64,000 bases of DNA from an uncultured Rhodospirillaceae bacterium (GTDB taxonomy: Bacteria > Pseudomonadota > Alphaproteobacteria > Azospirillales > Azospirillaceae): contig CALBDS010000047.1 of NCBI GenBank assembly GCA_937927415.1, positions 18,286 to 82,285 on the forward strand, given 5' to 3'. A model generated the notes under the pieces. That model was not told where the DNA came from and ran no database searches. It was given only the letters and a program-made list of their open reading frames with translations. The position numbers and the translations under genes are program-made. Shown one piece after another: positions 25,872 to 34,248 of the stretch. The stretch's first letter is position 1. The number at the start of each line of letters is the position of its first letter.

Positions 25872-26432
25872 ATGACAATGATGTCTTTGGGACGGAATGG
25901 GGGCGTGCTGGCTGCCCTGCTGATGCTGGCTTCTGCCCCGGCCTGGGCGGGGGCTTTCACCTTGCGCAGCGATACCATCAGTGATGGGGGGGCGCTGACC
26001 AAGCGGCAGGAAGCCGCGGTGTTCGGCTGCAGCGGGGCCGGGGTGTCGCCCCATCTGGTGTGGAGCGGCGCACCGCAGGGCACGAAGAGCTTCGTGGTCA
26101 CCGCCTATGACCCCGATGCCCCGACCGGCTCCGGTTTCTGGCATTGGGGGGTCATCAACATTCCCGCCACCGCGACCGGCCTGCCGGAAGGGGCCAGCAC
26201 CGGCGGGGCGCTGCCGACGGGGGCGATGCAGACCCGCAACGACGCCGGTTTCAACAGCTTCCTCGGACCATGCCCGCCGCCGGGACCGGCGCACCGTTAT
26301 GTCTTCACCGTTCACGCCCTGAAGACGGACCGGCTCGACCTGGATCCGCAGGCCAGCGGCGCCCTGGTGGGGTTCATGGTGCACATGAACAGCCTGGGCA
26401 AGGCGACGCTGACCGCCACGTACGGGCGCTGA
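25872..26432 (+). CDS. Secreted YbhB/YbcL (PEBP, Raf-kinase-inhibitor-like) protein
   Basis: The 186-residue protein begins with a signal peptide (about residues 1-26, ending AWAGA). The PEBP fold follows with SPHLVWSGAPQGTKSFVVTAYDPDAP, FWHWGVINIPATATGLPEG and the block RNDAGFNSFLGPCPPPG with HRYVFTVHAL. The bacterial members are periplasmic ligand-binding proteins of unclear role. Start ATG 25872 is chosen because AAGAGGAG sits nine bases upstream, and the earlier ATG at 25863 directly abuts that site. Confidence 0.92.
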   Translation: MTMMSLGRNGGVLAALLMLASAPAWAGAFTLRSDTISDGGALTKRQEAAVFGCSGAGVSPHLVWSGAPQGTKSFVVTAYDPDAPTGSGFWHWGVINIPATATGLPEGASTGGALPTGAMQTRNDAGFNSFLGPCPPPGPAHRYVFTVHALKTDRLDLDPQASGALVGFMVHMNSLGKATLTATYGR

Positions 26433-26481
26433 GACGTACAGGGGGTTCCCACACGTACGGGTGCGCGCACGTACACCCCGG

Positions 26482-27345
26482 TTACAGCCGGCCGTGCGCG
26501 AAATCCCAGTACAGGCGCCGGGCGGTGGCGGCCACCGGGCCGGCGCCAAGCTCGCGGTCTTCCACGCGGGTGACGGGGACCACCTTGGAATAGTTGCCGG
26601 TGGAAAACACCTCGTCCGCCGTGCGCAGGTCGTCGAGGGTGACGGTGCGTTCCTCCACCGTCATCCCCGCCCCGCGCAGCAGGCCGATGACGCGCTGGCG
26701 GGTGATGCCGTTGAGGAAGGTGCCGTTGGGGACCGGCGTCGCCACCACCCCGTTCTTGACGATGAACAGGTTGGCGGTGGCGAATTCGGCCACGTTGCCC
26801 AGCGGGTCCAGCATCACGGCGTTGCCGAAGCCGCGCTCCTGCGCTTCCTTCAGCGCCAGCCCGGCGTTGGGGTAGAGGCAGGCGGCCTTGGCCTGGGTGG
26901 GGGCCGTGTCGGGCAGCGGGCGGCGGTAGCGGGACAGGCCGGCGGTAAAGCCGGTTGCCGCCGGCATCGGCGCCTCGTGCACGGTCAGCACGAAGCGGGT
27001 GCCCGACGGCTCGGGCATCACGAAGCCGGTTTCGCCATAAAACAGCGGGCGGATGTAAAGGGCGGCGTCGGCGGGGAAGCGGCGGATGCCCTCGCGGCAC
27101 AGGGCCTCGATCTCTTCGGCCGTGTGGGTGGGGGCCAGACCCAGCGCCTGGGCCGAGCGCACCACGCGGGCGCAATGGCGGTCCAGATCGGGGGCAACAC
27201 CTTCAAAGGCGCGGGCGCCGTCGAACACGATGGACGCCAGCCAGAAGGCATGAGTCATCGGCCCCATCACCGGCGGGTTGCCTTCCACCCATTCCCCATT
27301 GATCCAGGACAGGCTGCCGGCGGTGTCCGTGCCGTGGTGGGCCAT
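26482..27345 (-). CDS. Branched-chain-type aminotransferase (class IV PLP enzyme)
   Basis: The 287-residue protein is a fold-type IV aminotransferase close to IlvE/DAAT. It has WINGEWVEG near the N-terminus and AFWLASIVFDGARAFEG, followed by RPLFYG. QAKAACLYPNAGLALKEA holds the likely PLP Lys. EFATANLFIVKNG and FLNGITRQRVIGLLR are the cofactor phosphate and substrate loops. It probably transfers the amino group of branched-chain or related amino acids with 2-oxoglutarate. D-amino acid or chorismate-type specificity cannot be excluded. It stands alone on its strand. Confidence 0.9.
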   Translation of the reverse strand: MAHHGTDTAGSLSWINGEWVEGNPPVMGPMTHAFWLASIVFDGARAFEGVAPDLDRHCARVVRSAQALGLAPTHTAEEIEALCREGIRRFPADAALYIRPLFYGETGFVMPEPSGTRFVLTVHEAPMPAATGFTAGLSRYRRPLPDTAPTQAKAACLYPNAGLALKEAQERGFGNAVMLDPLGNVAEFATANLFIVKNGVVATPVPNGTFLNGITRQRVIGLLRGAGMTVEERTVTLDDLRTADEVFSTGNYSKVVPVTRVEDRELGAGPVAATARRLYWDFAHGRL

Positions 27346-27566
27346 GATGGAATCCTCCCTGAAGATTTTGTTTGGGGAGGCGAAGATAGCCCGTCCTGCC
27401 CAGATCTGTCCTATCCTTGACGCCGCCCGCTCGGTAACATTTTGATGGCGATGCGCAGGGGGCGATGGAGTTCGGGACGTGGGCTCCAGGCCGACTCGCC
27501 ACCGGCTCGACGCTCCTGCGTTCGCCAGGAAGGATCAATCCGGTGCAATAGGCGCGAAACGGTGCT

Positions 27567-27590
27567 GTAAAGCCCGACATCGGGCTTTAC
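27567..27590 (-). terminator. Hairpin at the 3' end of the MCP-like gene
   Basis: An 11-bp perfect stem (GTAAAGCCCGA, loop CA, TCGGGCTTTAC) includes the stop codon of the MCP-like gene. No strong T run follows on the minus strand, so a Rho-independent terminator is possible but not certain. Confidence 0.5.
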
Positions 27591-28861
27591 GCCCGCCCCA
27601 GCGCGTCCCGCGCCGCCCGCCCGGCGTCGGCGATGCGGTCGAGGGCGGCGGCGGCGGTGCTCACCCGGCGGGCGATATCCTCGTGAAAGCCGGTGGCGCC
27701 GGACAGGGCTTCCGTCGCACCGTTCAGCCCGGCGGCCAGCCGCGCCAGATCGTCCAGCCGGCGGCGGCTGTCATCGCCGCAGCGGGCATAATCGGCGGCA
27801 ATGGCGGCGATGCGGTCGCTGATGGTGGACAGCAGCGCGGTTTCCGCCTCTTCCCGCGCGGCGGAATGGTCGTCGATCTGGGTGCCGATCACCTGCTGCA
27901 TCCGGGCCAACCCGGCGCGGATGCTTTCCACCGCCGCGTTGCACTGGCGGGCCAGATCACGCACCTCGTTGGCCACCACCCGGAAGCCGTGGCCGAATTC
28001 CCCGGCTCGCGTGGCCTCGATGGCGGCGTTCAGCGCCAGCATGTTGGTGGCGGCCATGATGCGGGTGACACCGGCAATGGACTCGTCCAACTGGCGGGCC
28101 TCGCTCACGATCTGGTCGAAGCGGGTGCGGTCGGCCGCACTGTCTTCGTGCCGCCGGGCCAGATGGGCGCGCAGATTCTTGAGCAGGGTTTCGCCGTCGG
28201 CACCACCGGGGACATTCCCCCCATCCGCCGGCCCGACGGTCCCCAGCGCCGCCGCCAGATCGCCGCACAGCCGGTCCAGCCCTTCCAGCCGGTCGGCGAT
28301 GCCGCGGGCCGCGGCCTGCGCCGATTCGGTGACCGAACGCAGGGCATCGCCCGCCTGACGGCAATCATCGGGCAAGCGGGCCAAAGCATCGGCCACCGCG
28401 GCCGGGGGCTGCCCCGCCGATTCGGCCAGCCGCAGCCGGGCGGCGAACAGGGCCGGCAGGCCATCCAGCGGCTCCCGCACGCCACGGCTCTGCAACAGGG
28501 CGCGCCACGCCCGCGCATCCTCATCGAACAGGCGGACCATCTGGTCGGCCTCCGCCCGCGTCATGGTGCGCCCGCCCAGGCTCAGCCGTTCCGGCGGCAG
28601 AAAGTTGAACAGGGTGGTGACGGAGGTCCGCCGCGTTTCCAGCACATAATATTGCGCCGCCATCACCGCGACGATCAGGCAGATCATGCCCAGGGCTGCC
28701 GCCGGTCCCTCCGGCACGCCAAGGGAATCGAGCGTGGAGCGCCACAGCGGGTTGAAGATCACGACGATCAGGAACATCGGCAGCCCGATCATCAGCAGCA
28801 GCATGGCTTGCGCCTGAAAGAAGCCGCGCCCGATGATGTGGTTTCCGTTCGCGTCCGACAT
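27587..28861 (-). CDS. Orphan membrane methyl-accepting-chemotaxis-like protein
   Basis: A 424-residue protein with two close membrane helices (about residues 17-37 and 52-72) and therefore almost no periplasmic domain. A long coiled coil follows, with an MCP-type tip, AATNMLALNAAIEATRAGEF and VVANEVRDLARQ at about residues 280-315. There is no HAMP domain. The signalling region after the tip is short, and no C-terminal CheR-binding pentapeptide is present. It may sense from within the membrane or the cytosol, or be a structural relative of chemoreceptors. It lies away from any che genes. Confidence 0.85.
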   Translation of the reverse strand: MSDANGNHIIGRGFFQAQAMLLLMIGLPMFLIVVIFNPLWRSTLDSLGVPEGPAAALGMICLIVAVMAAQYYVLETRRTSVTTLFNFLPPERLSLGGRTMTRAEADQMVRLFDEDARAWRALLQSRGVREPLDGLPALFAARLRLAESAGQPPAAVADALARLPDDCRQAGDALRSVTESAQAAARGIADRLEGLDRLCGDLAAALGTVGPADGGNVPGGADGETLLKNLRAHLARRHEDSAADRTRFDQIVSEARQLDESIAGVTRIMAATNMLALNAAIEATRAGEFGHGFRVVANEVRDLARQCNAAVESIRAGLARMQQVIGTQIDDHSAAREEAETALLSTISDRIAAIAADYARCGDDSRRRLDDLARLAAGLNGATEALSGATGFHEDIARRVSTAAAALDRIADAGRAARDALGRA

Positions 28862-29052
28862 CCCTTCGGTCCCCCCTGCATCCCCGATGCGACAGTGGCA
28901 GCAAAAAAACTCCGAACGAATCCATGCGATCCGCCCGGCCGTTCTTTTTTGCGAGAAACAGAAAAGAAAGCGTAAACTTTCGTTACCGTTCCTGTCCTAC
29001 TTTCGCATCAGGCCTGCCGGGGGCGGGGCAAGGCTCCCGGATATGAGGCCCA

Positions 29053-29595
29053 TCACGGCGCACGCTCCCGCCCGGTCGTGGTGTTCCATTGGGTGGTGCT
29101 CTGCCGCTGATAGACGGGCGGCACGGAGCCGGGCGGCGGCGACACCCGCAAGGTGCCCAGGGTGCCGGTGGGATACGGGCTTTCCGGCACGCTGGCACCA
29201 CTGCCCATCGGCCCATCCCCGGAGGCGCCGTAGCCGCCGGTGGTTCCGGGGCGGGACAGGGGCTGGCCGGCGCGCCGGGTCGCCTCCGCGGCTTCCGCCG
29301 CCGTCCCCGACTGGGCGCGGGCGGTGGCCACCTCGGCATCGGCGCGGGCCTCTTCGGCCAGACGGTGGGCGGTGTCGTTGTCGGCGTTGCGGGTGGCATT
29401 GTCGGCCGCCACCAGCTTGTCACGGGCGCGCTGCAGCTCGGCCGGCGCGTAACGCTGGGCACCGGCCAGCTCGGCGCTGGCGATGGCTTCTTCGGCGGCC
29501 CCCAATTGGGCGATGGGCGGCGCCGTTCCGGCGCAGGCGGCAAGCCCGAGAGAGGCGGCGAAGGCCACCGCCGGCAGGGCACGGACGGGTGTCAT
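29053..29595 (-). CDS. DUF4398-type lipoprotein
   Basis: A 180-residue protein with a lipoprotein signal peptide (lipobox LAAC at about residue 18-21). A helical segment rich in Ala and Glu follows, with AEEAIASAELAGAQRYAPAEL and RARDKLVAAD, the DUF4398 pattern. The C-terminal 75 residues are Gly/Pro/Ser-rich and unstructured. DUF4398 proteins are often found beside OmpA-like proteins in the cell envelope. A good AGGAG site precedes ATG 29595. It is the last gene of a three-gene run of small exported or unknown proteins. Confidence 0.8.
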   Translation of the reverse strand: MTPVRALPAVAFAASLGLAACAGTAPPIAQLGAAEEAIASAELAGAQRYAPAELQRARDKLVAADNATRNADNDTAHRLAEEARADAEVATARAQSGTAAEAAEATRRAGQPLSRPGTTGGYGASGDGPMGSGASVPESPYPTGTLGTLRVSPPPGSVPPVYQRQSTTQWNTTTGRERAP

Positions 29596-29612
29596 GTCAT
29601 CTCCTGAACGGG

Positions 29613-29885
29613 TCAATGTGGGTGGGCGGTGGACGGCGCCATCTCCGGGGCCGGGGGATTGTCCGGCGGCGGAATCGGGATGGGCCGCAACGGCTCGCTC
29701 ATCGGCGGACGGGAGGGATCGTCCGGCAGGTCCGGCGGCAGGGGCGGCGCATCGGGGGCCGGTGTCGGGGGAATGGGCGGATGGGGTCCGGCCCGGTACG
29801 GCAGGCCCGTATGCGCAAAGCCGGCGTGCAGAAGGCCGGTCGCATTGCGGTATTCGGGCAGGTAATCGGACGTGTAGCAGCTCAT
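29613..29885 (-). CDS. Proline-rich hypothetical protein
   Basis: A 90-residue protein in which over one quarter of residues are proline, mostly in the C-terminal two thirds. The N-terminus (CYTSDYLPEYRNATGLLHAG) is the only part with ordinary composition. There is no clear signal peptide. The start is 3 bases after the stop of the upstream gene and the stop is 17 bases before the DUF4398 gene, so all three probably form one operon. I do not recognise the family, and its being a real protein rests mainly on its spacing. Confidence 0.5.
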   Translation of the reverse strand: MSCYTSDYLPEYRNATGLLHAGFAHTGLPYRAGPHPPIPPTPAPDAPPLPPDLPDDPSRPPMSEPLRPIPIPPPDNPPAPEMAPSTAHPH

Positions 29886-29888
29886 GAG

Positions 29889-30416
29889 TCACCCTCCCGA
29901 TCCGGAACGGGGAGTGGAGCCCCCTCCGGGCGTCAATGTGCGGACCTGTTGCAGGGTGGACAGGCAGCGGGCCTCATCCCCCTCGTCGGCGGCGGCGCGG
30001 GCCGCCATGACCAACGATGCGATCTGTGCCCGCCGCGCCGCGTCGGTCATGCCGGTATCGTCGGCGGAAGCGCCGGTGCCGGGGACCGGACGCACCGCCG
30101 GGGCGGTGGGCATGGCAGCCCCGGCTTCCGGCGGTGGGGCGATGACGCCGCCGTCGCCGGTGGACGGCGGGGCGACCACCCCGCCCGAACGCGCCAGCCG
30201 CTCGCTGGAAACACTGCCCCCCGACGCACCGTCGCCGGTCGGCGCACCGGGGGCGGTGCTGCCCGCCGTGGGCGGGGTGGGTTCCAGATCCAGCGCCGCG
30301 GCCAGCCGGTCCACCTGATCCCGGCAGGTCTGCGCCGCGGACGGGACGGCGGCCAGCGCCACCACGGCGGCGCAGGCAAGGGGTAAGAACGGCAGCGACA
30401 AAAACGGTGGCGCCAT
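29889..30416 (-). CDS. Secreted hypothetical protein, first gene of a small envelope operon
   Basis: The 175-residue protein has a clear signal peptide (residues 1-28, ending PSAAQ) followed by CRDQVDRLAAALDLEP. A long Pro/Gly/Thr-rich linker follows, and a C-terminal helical segment, QIASLVMAARAAADEGDEARCLSTLQQVRTL. The last part resembles helical repeats in envelope proteins with paired Cys. GGGAGG precedes the ATG at 30416. The two following genes on the minus strand follow within a few bases. The role is unknown. Confidence 0.75.
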   Translation of the reverse strand: MAPPFLSLPFLPLACAAVVALAAVPSAAQTCRDQVDRLAAALDLEPTPPTAGSTAPGAPTGDGASGGSVSSERLARSGGVVAPPSTGDGGVIAPPPEAGAAMPTAPAVRPVPGTGASADDTGMTDAARRAQIASLVMAARAAADEGDEARCLSTLQQVRTLTPGGGSTPRSGSGG

Positions 30417-30588
30417 GACGAAAGCCTCCCGTTGCAGGGGGAACCCTTGTTCAAACCGCCGGACCGGCCTCCGGGTTCCCACCCCTGCCCGCCTTTGGTC
30501 CCCGTCTGGCGTCCGGCCAAGCGGTGCGTTAGGGTTGCCCCCTTTCGCGGAAAGCCGCCTTTTTCCCTTTGCGCATGGTTTGGCACCG

Positions 30589-31497
30589 ATGATCGCTTCC
30601 CTCGCCGCCCTGGGCGCTGCGTTGTGTTGGGCTGCCGGCGGGCTGATCGCCGTGGCGCCGGTGCGGGCCTTGGGGCCGCTGGCCTTCAACCGGCTGCGCA
30701 TGACCGTGGTCGGGCTGATGCTGGCCGTTGCCGCCACCGCGCTCGGCCGCTGGGGCGGGCTGGACGCCGGACAGGTGGCGGTGCTGGCGGTGTCGGGGCT
30801 GGTGGGGGTGGTTCTGGGGGACACCGCCCTGTTCTGGGCGCTGGCCCGCATCGGTCCGCGGCGCAACGCCGTTCTGTTCGCCACCAACGCGCCGATGACG
30901 GCCCTGCTGGGCTGGATGTTCCTGGGCGAGGCGTTGGGGGTGGGGGCGCTGGGGGGGATCGCCCTGACCACCGCCGGGGTGATGCTGGCGGTGGTGTTCC
31001 GTCTGGCCCCGGCCCAGAGCGACAGCCCCGGACTGCACGCCTGGGAATGGGTGAACGGCTCGCTGGCCGCGGGCATCGCGGCGGGGTTGGTGGCCGCCCT
31101 GTGCCAGGCCGCCGGGTCGGTGATCGCGCGGCCGGTCATGGCGGCCGGCACCGATCCGCTGGCCGCCGCCGCCGTGCGGGTGGCCACCGCCGCGCTGGCG
31201 CTTCAGGCCGCCACCCTGCTGCCCGGCGGGCGGGCATCGCTGGCCCCGGCGTTCCGCGAACCGCGGATCCTGGGGCTGGTGCTGCTCAACGGCGCCATCG
31301 GGCTGGGGCTGGGCATGACGCTGCTGATGGTGGGGCTGGCCCACGGATCCGCGGGTGTGGTCGCCACCCTGTCGGCCACCAGCCCGGTGCTGATGCTGCC
31401 GCTGCTGTGGGCGGTGACCGGCAAGCCCGCACCCCCCGGCGCCTGGGCCGGGGCCATCCTGGCGGTGGCGGGGGTGGCGCTGGTGCTGAACCGATAG
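30589..31497 (+). CDS. EamA/DMT superfamily metabolite exporter
   Basis: A 302-residue protein with ten predicted membrane helices arranged as two EamA repeats (RhaT/YdcZ-like). Motifs include AALCWAAGGLIAVAPV, LGDTALFWALARIGPRRNAVL followed by an ALLGWMFLGEALG block in the first half, and GVVATLSATSPVLMLPLLW in the second half. These carriers export amino acids or small metabolites, with substrate unassigned here. The ATG at 30589 was chosen because it starts the first helix. A possible in-frame ATG lies at 30574. Confidence 0.88.
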   Translation: MIASLAALGAALCWAAGGLIAVAPVRALGPLAFNRLRMTVVGLMLAVAATALGRWGGLDAGQVAVLAVSGLVGVVLGDTALFWALARIGPRRNAVLFATNAPMTALLGWMFLGEALGVGALGGIALTTAGVMLAVVFRLAPAQSDSPGLHAWEWVNGSLAAGIAAGLVAALCQAAGSVIARPVMAAGTDPLAAAAVRVATAALALQAATLLPGGRASLAPAFREPRILGLVLLNGAIGLGLGMTLLMVGLAHGSAGVVATLSATSPVLMLPLLWAVTGKPAPPGAWAGAILAVAGVALVLNR

Positions 31498-31504
31498 GGG
31501 GAAG

Positions 31505-32446
31505 TCAGTCCGGCGCCAGGAAATACACCTTGCGCAGGCGCAGCAGGCTTTTGTCGTCTTCACTCAGCCGATCGTACTGAGCCAGCCAGAGATCAAGAAA
31601 GCGGTCCAGATCGATCAGTTCCACATGCGCTGTCCCGCTGCGCGCCTCCCGCACCGCATCGCTCGTGAAGCCATGGGTGGAAACGAACAGGCCGACCTCC
31701 CGGTCGGGACGGACGATGCCGCGCAGGGCCGCAATCTCATCCCGCGAGGCTTTGTCCTTGCGATGCTTGACCTGAACCCGCATGTGCGGTGTGCCGATCC
31801 CGAGGGGATCGCGGTAAGCCAGGATATCCGTTCCCCCGTCCGGCCCCTTGGGTGCAACGTACGGCGTTGTATAGCCCATTCCCCGCAGCAGGGCGGCCAC
31901 CAAATCCTGCATCTCATAGGGGCCGAGCGCCTGGATATAATCGACGATTTCCTGCTTGGCCTGCGCCTCTGCCGTTTCAAAGACAAACGAGCGTTCGATT
32001 CGGTCAGGATCTTTCGTATCCAACTCGCCGCGCACGTCCTCCGACGGGATCCCGTCAACGCTCACATCGGCGGCAACCGCATCGACCCGTTGGGCACGCC
32101 ATACGCGATACGCCCGCATCGCCCGATCCAGCATCTCGTCCGGTGGCAGGGTCATCGCCGCCCTGCCTTCGGGTGTCAGCCACCACATGCCTCCGGCCTT
32201 TTTCAGAAAGCCGGCCTTCACGCAGTCTACCGAATAGAAATGCAGCACCGACTGCCAACGCACATAACCGGATTTCTCATAAACCTGCCGGTCGTAATCC
32301 TGCAAATCCACCCGCCGCTCGACCTCTCGGAAAAGGTCTTTCAGGCGCATGTTGCCCCCCACGCCGTCGAGAGCCTCAAAGGCAGCCCTGAGCAGGACAG
32401 CGGCGCGTTTTCGGGATGTTGGTTTGGTCGACATGCCCGCGATCAT
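31505..32446 (-). CDS. Solitary Mrr-type (type IV) restriction endonuclease
   Basis: A 313-residue protein. The N-terminal region (about 1-110) is winged-helix-like (SGYVRWQSVLHFYSVDCVKAG; GMWWLTPEGRAAM). The C-terminal PD-(D/E)xK nuclease domain has MQDLVAALLRGMGYTTPYV, GPDGGTDILAY and RVQVKHRKD (the D-xn-QVK core), then FVSTHGFTSDA. This is the Mrr_cat family, whose founder cuts DNA carrying foreign methylation. No methyltransferase gene is next to it. The coding sequence looks less GC-rich than its neighbours, which would fit lateral transfer. Confidence 0.88.
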   Translation of the reverse strand: MIAGMSTKPTSRKRAAVLLRAAFEALDGVGGNMRLKDLFREVERRVDLQDYDRQVYEKSGYVRWQSVLHFYSVDCVKAGFLKKAGGMWWLTPEGRAAMTLPPDEMLDRAMRAYRVWRAQRVDAVAADVSVDGIPSEDVRGELDTKDPDRIERSFVFETAEAQAKQEIVDYIQALGPYEMQDLVAALLRGMGYTTPYVAPKGPDGGTDILAYRDPLGIGTPHMRVQVKHRKDKASRDEIAALRGIVRPDREVGLFVSTHGFTSDAVREARSGTAHVELIDLDRFLDLWLAQYDRLSEDDKSLLRLRKVYFLAPD

Positions 32447-32468
32447 TGCAAAGAAGGAGCCGCGGTGT

Positions 32469-32828
32469 CTACCGCGGCTGCGCGCCCAGATCCTCGAACA
32501 TCAAGGTGGAGTCCTTGCGGGTGAAGCGGCCCTTGCCGTTCACGGTCAGCGGCGGCGTTCCCAGTTGGGGCTGGAAGGTGGCGGCGTAATAGCAATCATA
32601 CTGCCGCGCCTGGGTCTTGTTGGTGACGCAGCCCTGCTTGCGGAACACGTCGAACTGGCGGAAGGGAACGCGGCTGGCCTCCAGCTTGCGGCGGGTCGCG
32701 TTCTCCACCACGGTGCGCATCTCGCCTTCCGACGGCTCGTCGGAGCACGCCGCCAGCGGCAGGGCGCACAGCAGCACCAGCATCATCCGTCCGGCCAGGG
32801 TCCGCCCCCCAACCGTCATAGGCACCAT
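32469..32828 (-). CDS. Small lipoprotein of unknown function
   Basis: A 119-residue protein with a lipoprotein signal peptide and lipobox LAAC (Cys28). The mature part contains EMRTVVENATRRKLEA and two further cysteines (GCVTNKTQARQYDCYY) that could form a disulfide, ending in a beta-rich segment. I do not recognise the family. GGGAGGG lies just before the ATG at 32828. It is followed by the Mrr gene on the same strand after 22 bases. Confidence 0.78.
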   Translation of the reverse strand: MVPMTVGGRTLAGRMMLVLLCALPLAACSDEPSEGEMRTVVENATRRKLEASRVPFRQFDVFRKQGCVTNKTQARQYDCYYAATFQPQLGTPPLTVNGKGRFTRKDSTLMFEDLGAQPR

Positions 32829-33000
32829 CGTTCCCTCCCTCTTTTTAACCGATTTCTCCTAACATCATGGCTGATCGGCGTTAAAGATGCGGTAACGTCC
32901 GCGATCCAGCTTGACGAACCGCGCCGTTTGGGAAATGAGACTCTTGTTAAGGATCCTAATACTCCCCATTCACAGTTGACCGGCAGAGGACCCTCGCGTT

Positions 33001-34248
33001 TTGGACCCACAGGAATTGGGACAAGCCATCGCCCGGCATCGGCTTTACCTGGAAGGGCGGCCCAATGGCCGGCTTCTGGTGGTAAAATCGGCCGATCTGG
33101 CGGGCTATGACCTGTCGGGGCTGATCCTCTCCGAATCCATGATGACCGGGGTCAATCTGGCCCGCGCCAAGCTGCGCTCCACGGTGTTCGACCGCGCCGA
33201 CCTGTTCGGGGCCAATCTGGCATCCGCCGACCTGACCGAAGCCTCGCTGGTAGGGGCCGACGTGCGGGGGGCCAATTTCATGCGCGCCTGCCTGCGCGGG
33301 GCGGTGTTCGTGCGCGCCGACCTGCGCCCCGGCCAGTTGGTCTATTGGACCAAGCAGCGGCGGCAGGCGGAAACGCCGACCCGCATGAACCACGCCGAAC
33401 TGACCGCCGCCGATTTCCGCGACGCCGACCTGACGGGGGCGGACCTGTCGCACGCCAACCTGCGCGGGGCGGATTTCCGCAACAGCAAGATGTTCTCCAC
33501 CAACCTCGACGGCGCCGACCTGTCGGAGGCCAACTTCACCGCCGCCCGCATGAAGGGGGCGTTGCTGAACAACTGTCTGGTGGACAAGGCCATCTTCCAC
33601 AACGCCGACATCCGCGATGGCGAACTGCGCAACGTGGACATGAGCAAGGCGCTGTGGGAAGGCGCCCTGCTAGAAGGGGCGGTGTTCCACCGCAACCGCG
33701 ACCAGCTGTCGGACGAGACCCGTGCCCAGTTGGACGATCATGTCACCTGGATCAATTCCCTGGGCACCAAGGGCCGGCGGTTCGACGCCCGCGGCTCCGA
33801 CATGTCGGGGGTCGATCTGGAAGCCACCGACCTCAGCGGGGCGGTGCTGTCGGGCTGTTCGCTGAAGAACGCCAATTTCCGCGAATGCCGGCTGCAGATG
33901 GTCGATCTGTCGGGCGCCAACCTGTCGGGGGCCAATCTGGAGGAATCCGACATGACCGGCGCCAATCTGCGCGCCTGCGACCTGACCGGCGCGCGGCTGC
34001 GCAATGTGAAGCTGTCGCCGCTGCCGCTGCGCGGAGTGGATGGGCAGTTGTCGGGGCGGGAATGGCCCGCCGATCTGACCGCTGCCATCCTGGCCGAAGC
34101 CGACCTGCGCGGCGCCGACCTGCGCCGGGCGCGCATGGCCGGGGCCATTCTCGATTACTGCAATCTGGCGGGTGCCGACCTGCGCGAGGCGGAGATCGAA
34201 CGCGCCGACGCCCAGCGCACCACCCTGCTGCACGCCAAACGCTATTGA
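33001..34248 (+). CDS. Pentapeptide-repeat protein
   Basis: A 415-residue protein made mostly of A(D/N)Lxx repeats. A first block spans about residues 30-110, a second 130-225, and a third 260-400. Linkers with charged helices separate them (RPGQLVYWTKQRRQAE; HRNRDQLSDETRAQLDDH). Such repeats form a right-handed quadrilateral beta helix. Some members mimic DNA and protect gyrase, but most have no known role. The start is a TTG at 33001 with AGAGGA upstream, and no ATG lies nearby. The stop overlaps the ATG of the next gene, so the two are probably co-translated. Confidence 0.9.
   Translation: MDPQELGQAIARHRLYLEGRPNGRLLVVKSADLAGYDLSGLILSESMMTGVNLARAKLRSTVFDRADLFGANLASADLTEASLVGADVRGANFMRACLRGAVFVRADLRPGQLVYWTKQRRQAETPTRMNHAELTAADFRDADLTGADLSHANLRGADFRNSKMFSTNLDGADLSEANFTAARMKGALLNNCLVDKAIFHNADIRDGELRNVDMSKALWEGALLEGAVFHRNRDQLSDETRAQLDDHVTWINSLGTKGRRFDARGSDMSGVDLEATDLSGAVLSGCSLKNANFRECRLQMVDLSGANLSGANLEESDMTGANLRACDLTGARLRNVKLSPLPLRGVDGQLSGREWPADLTAAILAEADLRGADLRRARMAGAILDYCNLAGADLREAEIERADAQRTTLLHAKRY

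Noticed and set aside
32829..33000. Promoter-like TTGACG (32921 region) before the pentapeptide gene
   Set aside because: No -10 match at a suitable distance, so not reported as a feature.
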